A DNA stretch of 64,000 nucleotides from Phascolomyces articulosus (lineage: Eukaryota; Mucoromycota; Mucoromycetes; Mucorales; Lichtheimiaceae), in NCBI GenBank assembly GCA_025677815.1, contig JAIXMP010000038.1, positions 293,443 through 357,442 of the forward strand, in the 5' to 3' direction. Within the stretch, counting starts at the first letter, position 1; each line of letters opens with the position of its first letter. The notes below the pieces were generated by a model. The model was not told the origin of the DNA, did no database searches, and saw only the letters and a program-made list of their open reading frames with translations. Below, in pieces: positions 26,901 to 38,181 of this stretch. The translations under genes and the position numbers were made by a program.

Positions 26901-28126
26901 AAAAAATAACGCATCATTTCATCATACCCTTAATTTCCTTTTTTTTTTTTACTTTATATGGTGTAAGATGATAACCTTATTTTTTTTCTTCCAAATAGCG
27001 AGGATTATTAGATACTTACAAGGATTTAATTGGTATCGCAAGTGAACGAAGTTTTATTCAAGCTATCTTACAGCCCCTTGCTGAAAAATATACTCAAGAA
27101 GGACGCTATTTAGAAGCTGTCTTTGTCTATGAACTGACAACAGTAAGTAAAAAAATATTTTATTTAAATTCTGCAAAGGAAACCAAAAAAAAAAAAAAAA
27201 ATCAGATGGTTATATTAAAAAAATGATGGCGCATTATCCAAAAATATATAGGACTATAATAAGGTTGTTGATATCCTAAATAAGCAATTGGGCGATGCAT
27301 TACAACAACCAAGAGTAACGGATGCCAATCAAACACTACTCAGACGAAATTCGGATGAAGAGATTATTCGTTTCGCCCTTGGAAGATTAGCTGATTATGA
27401 AAAACAACAACATATCGGGGTGCTTATCAAAGAATCCAAAAAACATACGGTTCAAGTGCTTATCAACTTTTTACGATCGCGTAGTCTTTATGAAGAAGAA
27501 TTGTATGAACAAGCACTCCAGGTCATCTATCAAAGTGGTGTGATACCCTTACAAGATGACTTTGGACAGGTGCAACGTGCAGCTGAACAATTTGAACGAT
27601 TGGATGAAGGCATTAGTAAAAATGTTCCAGATATGTTATTGATGGTGACGGATATGTTACTTAAATTATGGACTACTTTTACTGGGCCCAAACTTGTTTC
27701 TCAACCAGCAGCTAAAGAGGTAAATAATAAACGATCATCATTATTATCCATAGGGATGAAACTGAACTTGGATCGAGAAACACATATAGAAAGGTTTTAG
27801 GGTTAAGGGTTAGGATAAATGATTTCACGGAATGATTCGGAGTAAAAAAAGAGAACTAAATAATTTTTTATTTAATTCACGGGTAAAGACGGTTGCAAGA
27901 ATCGAAGAGAACATTCGAGCTGTTTTAGCGTTTGTTGGCATGATTCAATTTAAGATGCCAGCAGATACGATTACAAAGTTAAACAGGTAAATTATCTGTG
28001 TTTGATCATGTTTGATTTTTAAATCATCATTCATAAACCCAATACCCATTTTCTAATAATAATCATAAAAATTCATTCAGAGCTGAAATGATGATGTCGG
28101 CCCACACACACCGCCTTTCCCAATAA
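23982..28126 (+). CDS. NIC96: Nucleoporin Nup93/Nic96
   Basis: Fourteen exons (23982-24148, 24268-24385, 24480-24542, 24686-24817, 24936-25255, 25375-25522, 25638-25970, 26061-26231, 26323-26446, 26571-26893, 26999-27142, 27252-27719, 27889-27986, 28081-28126) sum to 2655 nt, 884 aa. This is close to yeast Nic96 (839 aa) and human NUP93 (819 aa). The N-terminus is a short amphipathic region (LYESSKLLVAQS); the rest is the all-helical Nic96 fold, with stretches such as GTAIWIYLYLLIRSGHSKQAL, DYMWLQLSLV, NYLYLLTLYSDRQRYD and RGLLDTYKDLIGIASERSFIQAI. By homology it is a scaffold of the nuclear pore inner ring that binds the Nsp1/Nup62 trimer and Nup188/Nup205. Intron 12 (27720-27888) ends in AAAG instead of the usual pyrimidine-AG, and its retention would add 27 codons then a stop. 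The ATG at 23982 follows an A-run leader and gives the expected N-terminus. Confidence 0.93.
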
Positions 28127-28478
28127 GAAAGCTATGACGTTCCCGGTTTCACTTCGTCTGAATGTGATTGGCTAGTCAATTGTTAGGTTAAAGTGAACCC
28201 GGCTCAAATATCCCTTGAGTCAGAGCACATACAACACACACACATACACAGAATGAACCCAATTTTACATTTGAGGAAATAAACATTATATAAATAGAAG
28301 GAAAAAAAATAAAACCATGTACCCCGCAACACAACTTTTTTTTTATATAAATTTGAAATCGTTCCTTTTTTTGATCACACATACTTTTCTTCTTCTTTAA
28401 CTTACTTTATAAAGAATCAATTATAACAAACACTTATCTCTTTACGACATTCAAATATATATACAATCACAACAAAAT
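28127..28478. other. Short intergenic region
   Basis: Holds the Nup93 3' end and the promoter of the next small gene, with AT-rich TATA-like stretches just upstream of 28479. A (CA)n-like tract is at about 28208-28250. No gene seen. Confidence 0.4.
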
Positions 28479-28817
28479 ATGACATTTATTCAATCTGATA
28501 TCGATCCTCTTTTCCTTCGTGAACGACATTTACAGCTCAGCAAAAGTAAAAGTAACAGTAGTTTATCTTCGTCTACAAGTGACAGCATAATGGAAACAGA
28601 AGGTCGACCCACTTTTACACTTCAACAATCAAGTAGTACTTCAACGGCTTGTTCCTCTAATGGTTTAAAATCAAAACAACAACCTTTAAAAGCAGTAAAA
28701 CGAAGTTTCTTTGACACTATTTCTTCAAGTAGTAGCAGTCAATCGCAACAAGGATCATCGTCCAATCAATCATCAACCATTACCAACTTGGATCGTCTTG
28801 TTTCTTTCTATTTGTAA
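28479..28817 (+). CDS. Small Ser-rich disordered protein
   Basis: Single exon of 112 codons from ATG 28479 to TAA 28815-28817. The N-terminus is ordered-looking (MTFIQSDIDPLFLRERHLQL), followed by Ser/Thr/Lys-rich sequence, a central KAVKRSFFDTI motif and a Ser/Gln tract, and it ends in a hydrophobic peptide (LDRLVSFYL). The conserved-looking islands separated by Ser linkers resemble small intrinsically disordered regulators that bind partners through short motifs, but I do not recognise the family. Codon use matches neighbouring genes. The upstream region has a TATA-like stretch and an A-rich leader. Probably real, function unknown. Confidence 0.5.
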   Translation: MTFIQSDIDPLFLRERHLQLSKSKSNSSLSSSTSDSIMETEGRPTFTLQQSSSTSTACSSNGLKSKQQPLKAVKRSFFDTISSSSSSQSQQGSSSNQSSTITNLDRLVSFYL

Positions 28818-29912
28818 TATATATGACCCTTTCTTCCTCTTTGTCTTTTCTCCATCCTCCTCCTCTTTCTCCTTCTCCTCCTTCTTTTTTGTAAAAAAAA
28901 AACTTGCTTTTTTTTTGATTCTTCTATTTATGTCACTATTCCTTCTACTTCCTTCTCCTTCTATCCAATCGAATCTTTGAAAAAAAAGGCATGATTTTTA
29001 TATACAAATCATTCTATATATATATATCCACACATTCTAAACCCATTTCATAACAGCAGCACACAAACACATCACTTCTTGGCATATTTTTTCTTTTGCA
29101 TTTAGTTTAAACCAATAACATTTTTAATATATAACAGCATATAAATATATCTATTTTTTTTATTACGTATTATGATAATAATAATTAAGTTTATGAAATT
29201 GATTGTACAATTTGGGTAAATCATTGGGTGGGAAGATCTTTTTTGAAAGGATTTGATTATACAATTCGTTCAGGGGAAAATATAGACTATAAATCATTTC
29301 ATGTGATGTGATTATAATAATTTGCTCGCACTGACGCTTTTTATTATGATTAGTTCAAATTGACTCAAAATCGTTATTATTTATCCATCGTTATGCAGTT
29401 AAAATATAATTCATCTGTCTTGAAATAATAATAATATTCTCCTTCCTCTTCGATCCACCCTCCCCCCAAAAATAAAACCGAACACATCTTCCTCCTTCCT
29501 CATATATAAAAATCAATATGCATAGCATCTACCAATCAGATGGAGTGGACTCAGCATCAGTTTTACATTGGTGAGAGAGTAACACGTTATTACCATAAAC
29601 AGTTTGAAATGAACACACAAAATATATAAAAAAGATAGGAAATCATTGGTTTTTTTTAATTAAGTGGGGAAAGGGATATCCATTTATATATATATAGCTA
29701 ATGCTTTACTAGAATGAGCCTTTTTTTCATTATCTTTTGTTATCTTGTTTGTACAGCACTTGTTTGTGAGGAGGGGTATGTGAACACTATATAATATGAC
29801 AAATATAAAGTCAAAAGGAAGTTGGAAAGGGGATATACAATAATACATGTTAACAATATAAAAATAGATAATACAACTATGCATAAAATGGTGGTTCATA
29901 ATAATATGTTGG
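28818..29912. other. Convergent intergenic region
   Basis: CT-rich tract after 28817, then about 1 kb AT-rich DNA. Open stretches on either strand here are low complexity. The right end could contain alternative terminal exons of the coiled-coil gene. Confidence 0.4.
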
Positions 29913-31773
29913 CTATGCAATAAATAGATGAAGGTTCTTATTAGTCTATTATACAACTTTTATAAACACACACAGACAAGCAGAACCTTCTTTGTTTTTA
30001 TAACAACTCACCTGTTCTTGATGGTGTGAATAATGATGCCATGTAGTAACATTTCGTAATGATTGTTGGAGTATATCCGCTAGTTCTTGTTTTCGTTGTT
30101 GTTGTTGTCCATCACATCGATTCTTTCCGGATGAATCCGTTAACGTAGATAATGACAGAAGGTTTTCACCTAATCGATATGAAATCTGATAATCTTGTTG
30201 GATCTATTATAATAATTTATACAAATACATACGTCATTATACAAGTTCATCCAGATTTATAATATCCCACAAATAGAAATTTGTTTGTTATACCTCATTG
30301 AGTTGTTTTTGAAGTCTTTGCGTTTGATGTTCCAATTGTTGTCGTACAAGACGATTCTGACGTTCATTTTCCACAGCTGTTGCCAACTTGGCTTGTATTT
30401 GTTTTCTTCGATCAATTTCTTTTCCCAAACGATGCTTCACCACTTCCATTTCTCCCTTTAATCGATCCACTTCTTGTTGCTTTGTTTGCTCTGCTTCATC
30501 CAATTTCCCTTGCCAGTGTTGTTGAATACTTGAAGCATCTTTGGACATGCTCGTACTCACATCCAACATTTTATCCTCCCACTCCTGATTCAATTTTTTA
30601 ATGGCTTGTTCTTTTTCTTGTTGCGCAGAACGAGTGACTTGATCCACTTGGGCTTGTCGTTCAATGGCCCATACATCCTTTTCCGTTTCCAATTGCTCTC
30701 TGGCTTCACGAAGTGCTTCTTCATATTCAGATTTTAAATTTTGAATTCTTGCTTCATGCTGCATGGATTGTTGATGGCTTTCACTCATGAACAATTCACG
30801 CATTCGTTGCATTTCCATATTGTGTTTATCGCTCAAGTCGCGTTGCGTAGAGTTTTGACTGGCCAATTGTTGTTGTCGTGTTTGCCATTCCAATTTATCT
30901 TGAGCACGTTGCGATCGCTCACGTGCCAGTTCAGTTTTTAATGATTGGACTTGTTCACCTTGTTTATCACTGTTTTGAGCTGAAGACACTACGTTTTTCA
31001 ATCGCTCTTGCATGGTGTCTAATCGACGTTGATGTTTTTTTTGTTCTGTTACAAGAGCATGATCGTATCGTGTTCGTAATTCCTCTACTTCGTCGTCATG
31101 CTCATTTCGTTGTGCTTCAAGTTGTCGTTGTAAATCTTGGATCTATTACATAGATATAGGTTTGAAATTTATCCACATCATGTGAGAGAGAGATAGTATG
31201 TTTCCATATATATATATATATATATATGATAATATTGACATGGATAAATGTTTTATATTATATATTTATTACCTGGCCCATCAGCTGGCGCTCAATATCT
31301 TGCACCCGTTTTTCCAAAAGACTTTCTTTCATTTTGACTTCTCGAAGAAGCTATATTATATACCCAAAATAAATAATAAAAAAATGTTAAAGTGTGTCAG
31401 ATTTAAATATTTTCACACCATAGAAAAAGACAGGTTAAGTGTCTATGTCTATGTGTTTCATATTGTATTGTTTATGTAAACATTTAAAAAATGGATGACT
31501 GATGCTTTACACTGGCTGTATTCCGGTCATAAGTTGTTCGGTCTTCTTGAATTTTTCTTTCAAGACTTTCAGCTCGATCACGATATTCTTCACATTCATT
31601 CATAAGCTAGATGATATATTATTACATTATGAATACTACTTTATTCTTTTTCATTCAGCAAAACAAACAAATGATGATGAATAAAGTATTACCGTGACTT
31701 TTTCAACTTCCCAATCATGTATTGGTGACGAAGGGCCCAGAGTCATAGTACGTTGTTGTTGTGGTCTTTCCAT
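29913..31773 (-). CDS. Long coiled-coil protein
   Basis: Minus strand, six exons (31693-31773, 31511-31606, 31273-31350, 30294-31142, 30012-30203, and a short last exon 29913-29945), 1329 nt, 442 aa. After a short N-terminus (MERPQQQRTMTLGPSSPIHD) nearly the whole protein is heptad-patterned coiled coil rich in Gln, Glu, Lys and Arg (for example EYEEALREAREQLETEKDVW and QKEKE-like stretches), with no globular domain or membrane segment visible. Such proteins act as scaffolds at centrosome/spindle pole, Golgi or transport vesicles; which one cannot be read here. The terminal exon is uncertain: acceptors ending at 29946, 29914 and about 29790 all give an open short tail. Internal exons are all in phase 0 and well supported. 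Confidence 0.75.
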
Positions 31774-32819
31774 GATGATAACGATAATAAAATAGTGTGT
31801 TTCAAATTAAAGAAGTAGAAGAAAAGAATAAAAAGGAAAAATTTGAAAAAAGAAAAAGAGAAAAGGAAAAATGCGCCAAGGTTTATTAGGAGTGTTTAAG
31901 TTTATTTACATGTTAAAAAAAAGATGTGTCACGTTCCACCAAAAACATACATACATCTTTCTCTTTGGCTCTATATAGTATTTACACAAACGTTTTTTTT
32001 TATCATGTTCCAAGGACCTAATGCCATGTGCTATAGTGAATAAGTCAATTTACCATCAACAAACAGCCAACTTTTACTTTATATTCATTCAAATACTATT
32101 TTATCTTTTGATCATGGGTCACAACTCCATCAGGTTTGTCAACCGTTTTATTTCTCATTACTGATCCTCAAATAACGAGACCTTCTATGAGCGAAAAGAT
32201 ATGTCCCAGATAACACCTTCAACATATGAACAACATAACATACTGATTTTTATATAAAAGGGTGATCTGAAGTTTCTTCGTAGTTTGCAGGAGAGTACAC
32301 GATTTTTTAAAGGTTCAAGGAAACGCGTGAACTCAGGGTCGTCGAAGTGGGCAAAAGATCGCGTATATCTTAAGATTGGTAATCGAGGTAATATTCTTCT
32401 ATAAACAAGGGTGGTTGACAAAAAGAAACGAAAAACTACCCTGATACCCTTATGGTTAACGTTATATTTATAGCATTTTACAAGCAACTACTAAGGTCGT
32501 TTATAAAGGGTTAACGATGTATGACTTCGAAATGTTGGTATATAAATATAATCAAGTAAGTTTTGAAAAATGGGAGAAAGTGTAATGATACGGGAGATTT
32601 ATTAAATATAAATGTTGGGTGGATGATGAACCACCCTAACTATAATTCGGGTCTACACGAGCAGGTGGTATTTTCGCTGCATAGTTACTTTTTTTTTATT
32701 AGAGAAGGTGATGCTGAGCATTTTGTTTTTACAATGATGAATAACGGGACCAATTAAGGCTGGATAGGATGACAGAGAAATGGTTGGGACGAGAGAACGG
32801 ATGAATGGTTTTTTTATGT
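31774..32819. other. Intergenic region, coiled-coil promoter and Rpc17 3' side
   Basis: The part next to 31773 is the purine-rich (minus-strand pyrimidine) promoter of the coiled-coil gene. A 100-codon minus open frame (32185-32487) has partly protein-like composition but no recognisable domain or splice structure and is not called. Confidence 0.4.
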
Positions 32820-33412
32820 TTACTGAGCTTGTTCTTCCTCGTATTCCTCTTCCATCATTTCATCATCATCTCGTGGTAATGAACTTATTACTGTTTGTAA
32901 AAGTTCTTCTAATTGATCTTCGGAAAATCGTTCTTCACATTCTTCGATTAACTATATTTAATCAAAAAAAAATCATTTAATTTTAATTATATCTCTCTAA
33001 ATTAGCCTCTTTGCATGCGCCACACTTACAAGGTATATCTCTACTGCACTTCTGGGTCTTAGGTTCAATAACTGTAATTTTTCTGCCAAGGTTAATTCAT
33101 AAGATTTCATGGCTTCCACAAATTCTTTGACTTGTTGTTGATCTTGTGTACTGCATGCTGTTGTTTTTAAATATTCAGTCAACTATTATTCAAAAAAAAA
33201 TATAAAGGTTAAATCTCTACTTTCTCTCTTTTGATCTTTATTTGAATCATGCTAAAAAAAGTTACCTCAAATTGAACAGTACGAAGATTTTCGGGTACAC
33301 TGATACCATCAGTGGCATCTTGAGCTTTCTTTTGATTTTCTTGTTGCTCTTCTAATAATTGAAGTACTTCATAGTTACTCAACATAGCTGCTCTTGCATT
33401 TTCAATAATCAT
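32820..33412 (-). CDS. RPC17: RNA polymerase III subunit Rpc17/Rpc9 (CRCP)
   Basis: Three exons on the minus strand (33266-33412, 33030-33182, 32820-32951) total 432 nt, 143 aa, close to yeast Rpc17 (161 aa) and human CRCP (148 aa). The N-terminus reads AAMLSNYEVLQLLEEQQ, followed by NLRTVQFE, LTEYLKTTACSTQD and the family hallmark KSYELTLAEKLQLLNLRPRS-AVEIYLV, then LIEECEERFSEDQLEELL and an acidic tail. By homology it pairs with Rpc25 to form the stalk of RNA polymerase III, which recruits TFIIIB via Brf1 for tRNA, 5S and U6 transcription. A U6 gene, itself a Pol III template, lies 1.8 kb upstream on the same strand, probably by coincidence. Confidence 0.93.
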
Positions 33413-35212
33413 GATTGTGTTTTTATTTTTGAAAAAATGTGGTTAATAAAAAAAAATGCAAATTGACTACCTTCCATTTTCGGATCAACTTATCGCTCCT
33501 TTTTTTTGGACACTGGCTCCGCTCCTTCTTTTCCTTCTTCGAAAAATAAATGAAGCATTTCATTTTGAATTATGGAGTTTGGAATGAAGTTTTATATAAA
33601 ACATTTCTTAATTTTATTTAGGTGGCAAGTGTGTGAACGCATAAGGATGGTGCTTAAACAAACCATAATAATTTTATATTTTGAAATCTGGCTTATGTAT
33701 TCATGATAAATGTGATAGAATTTTACTTACCATAGATATGCTACGTAGGACATTCGATTCCACCCAACGCCATCATTAGTTTGGATCGACAGTTAGCGAG
33801 ATAAATATTGTAAATGTGAATTTTTTCTTCATATTTATGTCTTATATATATATTATCTATGTTCCTTCTAAAATCAGATATTGGAAAAAGATAAAGTTAT
33901 TCTGGTTTTCTTATATTGGAAAGTGCCATGTTTAAAAAGATTTCGTTTATTTGTTAACAGTTGGTATTATTAGCATCATTATAGACGGATTGTATACCAT
34001 TTTCATTTATTTATGAACAACGGTGAAATTCAATCATTGATAAAGGAAAAGTGAAAAATGATTTATTCTTTTATTTTGATATAGAAAATGCCCATCCATT
34101 CCATCCAAGCTTTCGAGTAAACCCCTCACGAACTTTATGGTATTATTAAAGTACCTCCAACACAATGCTCGTAATGATCTCTATCTATACTTTCTTATCC
34201 GCATAACCCATATTGTCTTTCTTATTGTTTATTACTTTATATTTTGAATATACAAACACATACATATTTGATCTTGCTCGACAGGTAAAAACCTCGGAAT
34301 GATTTCAATGGAAAAAAGGTCAAGTTTTTACAAAAGTGGTCTTTTTTTGAGGTTGCATAAAAAAACACATTCCAGTCATATAAATAAAAAGATTCGATAG
34401 TTGCAAAAGGTACATTTCAGTAATACTACTTGTTGATCGATCTTGAGGGAACAAAAAGTTCATATGATATACTTTTGGATTGTCAGTGAAAAAAAAAAAG
34501 ACTAGTTAGGCAGTTCAGGATAGTCTTATCATATAACGTTCACACAAAGCCTTTTTCTCTCATATCATATTATAAGTGTTGGCTTTTTTTTTTCAATTGT
34601 TTGTTACTATATCAAATGCTGTTATAAAAAGCGGTGTTCGGATAACCATTTTATTTTGACAGGTGCCATCGTTTACTATATAAGTGAGAAGTATTTTTTT
34701 TTCTTTTTTAACTATAATAAAAACAACGCTGGTTTTTTTTAGAAAAAAAAAAGATGATAAAAGATGATCAATCGATTGTCAGTGATGCCGAAAAAATTGA
34801 ATGATGATGTGTCGTAACCAGTGATCGGTTGTTTTTATTGCCGACTAGATTATTTTTATTACTGCGCTTTGGATCGTTTCACTTCGTTATCCATATTTGA
34901 TCATAGCCACAGCTACATATTTTGCATTATATTATCTATCACTTCTTAAATCGTATTATTATCATCCGTAGTTCATTATCATTAGTATTAGTCATATTAT
35001 TATCCTAAATATTATTAGAATAGCCACATCATCATCATTATTATCATGCACAGTAGTTTTAGAAAAGATGTAAATACTGCTTCATTTTATTAAAAATAAA
35101 GGATATCTTCTATCTATCTTATTATCTCATACACATCTCTGTGGTTCTATCCCTTCGTGGTTCTTCATGATGTGGTTTTTGACTTAGAAAAAATACAAGA
35201 TGATGATGTATG
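33413..35212. other. 1.8 kb intergenic region, no gene seen
   Basis: AT-rich DNA between the Rpc17 start and the U6 terminator. No open frame of note and no RNA gene recognised by eye. The left end is the Rpc17 promoter. Confidence 0.4.
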
Positions 35213-35221
35213 AAAAAAAAA
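35213..35221 (-). terminator. Pol III T-run terminator of U6
   Basis: Nine consecutive T on the minus strand immediately after the last hairpin of the U6 gene; runs of four or more T terminate RNA polymerase III. Confidence 0.85.
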
Positions 35222-35277
35222 GTGGCACCGAAGTGCGATCCAACTCTGAGCGTTAGTGTCATCCTTGTGCAGGGGCC

Positions 35278-35309
<32 letters not shown>

Positions 35310-35334
35310 TAATGTGACAGAGGTACCGAAGTAC
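35222..35334 (-). ncRNA. U6: U6 spliceosomal snRNA
   Basis: Minus-strand sequence of about 113 nt. It starts with a GUAC-UUCG-GUAC 5' hairpin, then contains the invariant core AACGATACAGAGAAGATTAG with the ACAGAGA box that pairs with 5' splice sites, the AGC catalytic triad, and the internal stem-loop region CATGGCCCCTGCACAAGG followed by ATGACAC. It ends in a GCAC-UUCG-GUGC hairpin and a T9 terminator. No intron interrupts it, unlike fission yeast U6. The RNA is the catalytic snRNA of the spliceosome and is needed for the many introns in this genome. Transcription is by RNA polymerase III, consistent with the TATA box about 31-36 nt upstream and the T-run. Confidence 0.95.
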
Positions 35335-35364
35335 ATGTCAATTTTTGTTATGGTGTCCGAAAAG

Positions 35365-35370
35365 TTTATA
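35365..35370 (-). promoter_or_regulatory. TATA box of the U6 gene
   Basis: TATAAA on the minus strand at -31 to -36 relative to the inferred U6 5' end, the spacing expected for Pol III U6 promoters. Confidence 0.65.
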
Positions 35371-35701
35371 TCCTAGTCATTTTCGAATTTTTTGTAAATT
35401 GTGGGTGTTTTTGCTTAGTAATTCAGAAACACAGCAATTTTTGGTGTGACTTCAATGTTTAAAGTTGAGAAACAGACCTGGGATCATACTTTTCCAAATG
35501 TGAGACGCCATGTTTAAGATTACTGTTGCATATTCTTTATTTATAAATTTGGACGGATATGTAATTTGGACGATAACATCATTAATAGTTAAAGTTGATC
35601 TCATTTAAAAATATCATATAATAATATACATTTTATTAATATTAATAATAATATAGGTATAATATATACAAATAGTTGTATTTTTTTTTTTGCCTATCCA
35701 A
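35371..35701. other. Intergenic region between U6 promoter and hydrolase stop
   Basis: AT-rich; no gene or additional conserved RNA element recognised. Confidence 0.4.
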
Positions 35702-37000
35702 CTAAGCCAAAAATTCTTTAATCTCAAGATTGACCTGTGGATGACGTGAAATTAAAACGTCGTGGGCTGCCTCTTCATAAACAATTAATTTGCTTTGTGG
35801 GATCAACTTTGCAAGACGTTGTGAATGACGGAAAGGCACAGTCTATTGCAATAAAAGTTAGTGTTATATAAAAAAGAATCCATCCATAAATGTATAAATT
35901 ATCCCCTTTTATAGGTAAAAAAAAACTTACCACATCGGCTGTACCCCATACCACCAATATTTTACGATCCGTATCACGTTGTCCAACAAGCTCATACCGT
36001 TCATGAAGATCGAATAAAGGATAATCAATCACTGTACTGAGAAAAGCACGGAAAAATCCAGAGTGTTTTTGAAACTGTGAGAAAGCAGCGTCTGCAATGC
36101 GTAACGAATCTTCATTTTTGGTATTACCAAGCGCCTTTGGACGAGCTGCATTGTAGAATTGTGTAATGCCCCACATAGCAACGGGTTTAAGGTATGGATG
36201 AAGGACAATTTTACTGACTACTGGAAGTCGAAATATTTTGCCATAGATTGGAATATCTGAACTGGCTTGCATTAATCCTGCAGGTGCAATCAAAACAAGG
36301 CGATCCACAATTTCAGGATAAAATGCAGTAAAAGATGTTGCAATGGCACCTAAGATATTATTTATAATATACCCCATTAAAAATTTGGTTCCACGTAAAA
36401 AAATCATATATAAAAAAGAAAGTCTTGATGATTAGAATTTATTATTATATACCTCCTAAGGAAACACCAACAACATCCACATTAGAATGCCATCCAATCT
36501 TTTGAAGTAGTAATGCCACTTGATTTGTATAGAGACTTTCATCATAATAAGTAATGGGTGCATCTGAATAACCACGCCCCCAAAGATCAAAGACGAGAAC
36601 ATAATGACCTGCATCCGCCTAAATTTTATATAAGTTTATCAGATTATAATAATATTCCCTCATCCATATGATTGCTATTATGTCATCATGCACTCTAAAA
36701 CTCATTACATACCATATAGCGTGCTAATTTATCATAGGTAGGAGAACCGGTGCTAATACCATGAATCATAACAACACGTTTGCCCTCAGGGTTACCAAAT
36801 AGCCAATATCGCATGGTACCCATGGGGAATTCCAAGTAATTACCATTAGGATAAAAATCAACTGTATACTTATCCGAAGGATTCACTCGAAGGGATGGTA
36901 ATGCTTTCTTGTTACTTGCATCCGATTCCGATTTAAGCCAAAGTGCAAGGACCAATCCAGCAATGGTGTAGACCACCATGAGTTTTGTACTGGCAAACAT
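35702..37000 (-). CDS. Membrane-anchored alpha/beta hydrolase
   Basis: Four exons (36713-37000, 36453-36618, 35931-36349, 35702-35842) give 1014 nt, 337 aa. Residues about 5-22 form one hydrophobic helix (LMVVYTIAGLVLALWL), a signal anchor. The fold follows: oxyanion region VVMIHGISTG, then FDLWGRGYSDAP, nucleophile elbow VGVSLGGA with Ser149, the acid in LVVWGTADV-TVPF, and the catalytic His in EEAAHDVL. The context 'HG.s.Gs', 'D.WGRG.S' and 'GvSlGG' fits the ABHD6/MEST-like epoxide-hydrolase superfamily, so the likely activity is hydrolysis of lipid esters or similar substrates at a membrane; the true substrate is unknown. It is divergent from Efr3 across a 1.2 kb promoter region. Confidence 0.88.
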
Positions 37001-38181
37001 GGTGTCGTCCTCGTTGAATGAGAATAATAAAAAAAAAAAGCAGCAAAAAAAATGCGCCTATCATCCTTTTTATACCTGAAGAATAAGAGTATAGGTTTTT
37101 CTCGTTACACCAAAAGAAATAACCGTGAATTTCTCAGCAATTTGTAATTTTACATACTTTTTGGTCAGATCCAACCACACACAAGGCCTCTCTTGTTTTG
37201 CTGCATGAATACCTCGAACTTTAAAATTTAATACTTTTCAAAAACTAGTATACCGATACAAATTTATGGTAATAAAATTCTCTTGTAATTAGATACTGCC
37301 ATTCTTATTGTCGATCCCGGAACATTGTTTATTTTTGATATGAATATGAGCCGTTTATACCATGGATTAGTCAAATTAGTTACCATGAAATTCGTTCTTA
37401 GTAAATATAGATGATCTTTTTCTTTTAGTAACTAATAATATATATATATATATATATGTATATTAACCATGACAATATAGTAGCCTTCTAGGTGAAGGAT
37501 AATATATGTCCTTAATATAATGATATTAATATTTCAATATATAAAATAATTAAAGACTTTAACAATAACATACATTATAGAACTGGACTGGGGACTCTTG
37601 TACTATAAAGAAGCACATGGTGAGGCTAAAAAATCGTGCTTCCACCTATAGACTGTTACACATGGGGGCACCTGCTTCAAAAGTTGTGAAGCACGCGGTC
37701 AAAATGTATCGTTTTTTCATATAAAATATTTGGGAAAAAAAAGTTTAAAGTAAATCTTTTTTTTCTCTTTTTCTATAATACTCAAAATAATAATTGTTTG
37801 TTTGCATTAGTCAAACCCCTTCCCTTTCTTCTTCTTCTTCCTCGATTTATTTTTATAACTGAAACTTTTTTCTTCTTATTTTTTTTATCTATTATAAGTT
37901 ACTATTATTACTATTATTACTATTATTAACACGAAACGAAAACGAAACGGTAAAGACAAACCATCCAGTAAAATAATATCCTCTGTTCGCCACGTTCCTT
38001 TGAATCAAAACAGGCCCTCTTCATTTTTTATACTTATGCGATTCTAACATATATATATATATATATTATTATACAACCCCATTCAAGAAACAACGAAACA
38101 CTTCTACAATCCACATATACTCAGACTTATTTTAAAGCCAATCGCGATTCCATTTATTCATTCATAAAAAATATTAATAAC
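37001..38181. other. Divergent promoter region between hydrolase and Efr3 genes
   Basis: About 1.2 kb. Includes an AT tract (37438-37458), a less AT-rich patch at about 37600-37710 with repeated GAAGCAC words, a (TAC/TAT) trinucleotide tract at about 37900-37930 and a CT-rich leader near 37820. No gene recognised. Confidence 0.45.

Noticed and set aside
32185..32487. 100-codon minus frame between the coiled-coil and Rpc17 genes
   Set aside because: No recognisable domain, no splice structure, basic/aromatic composition of a chance AT-rich frame.
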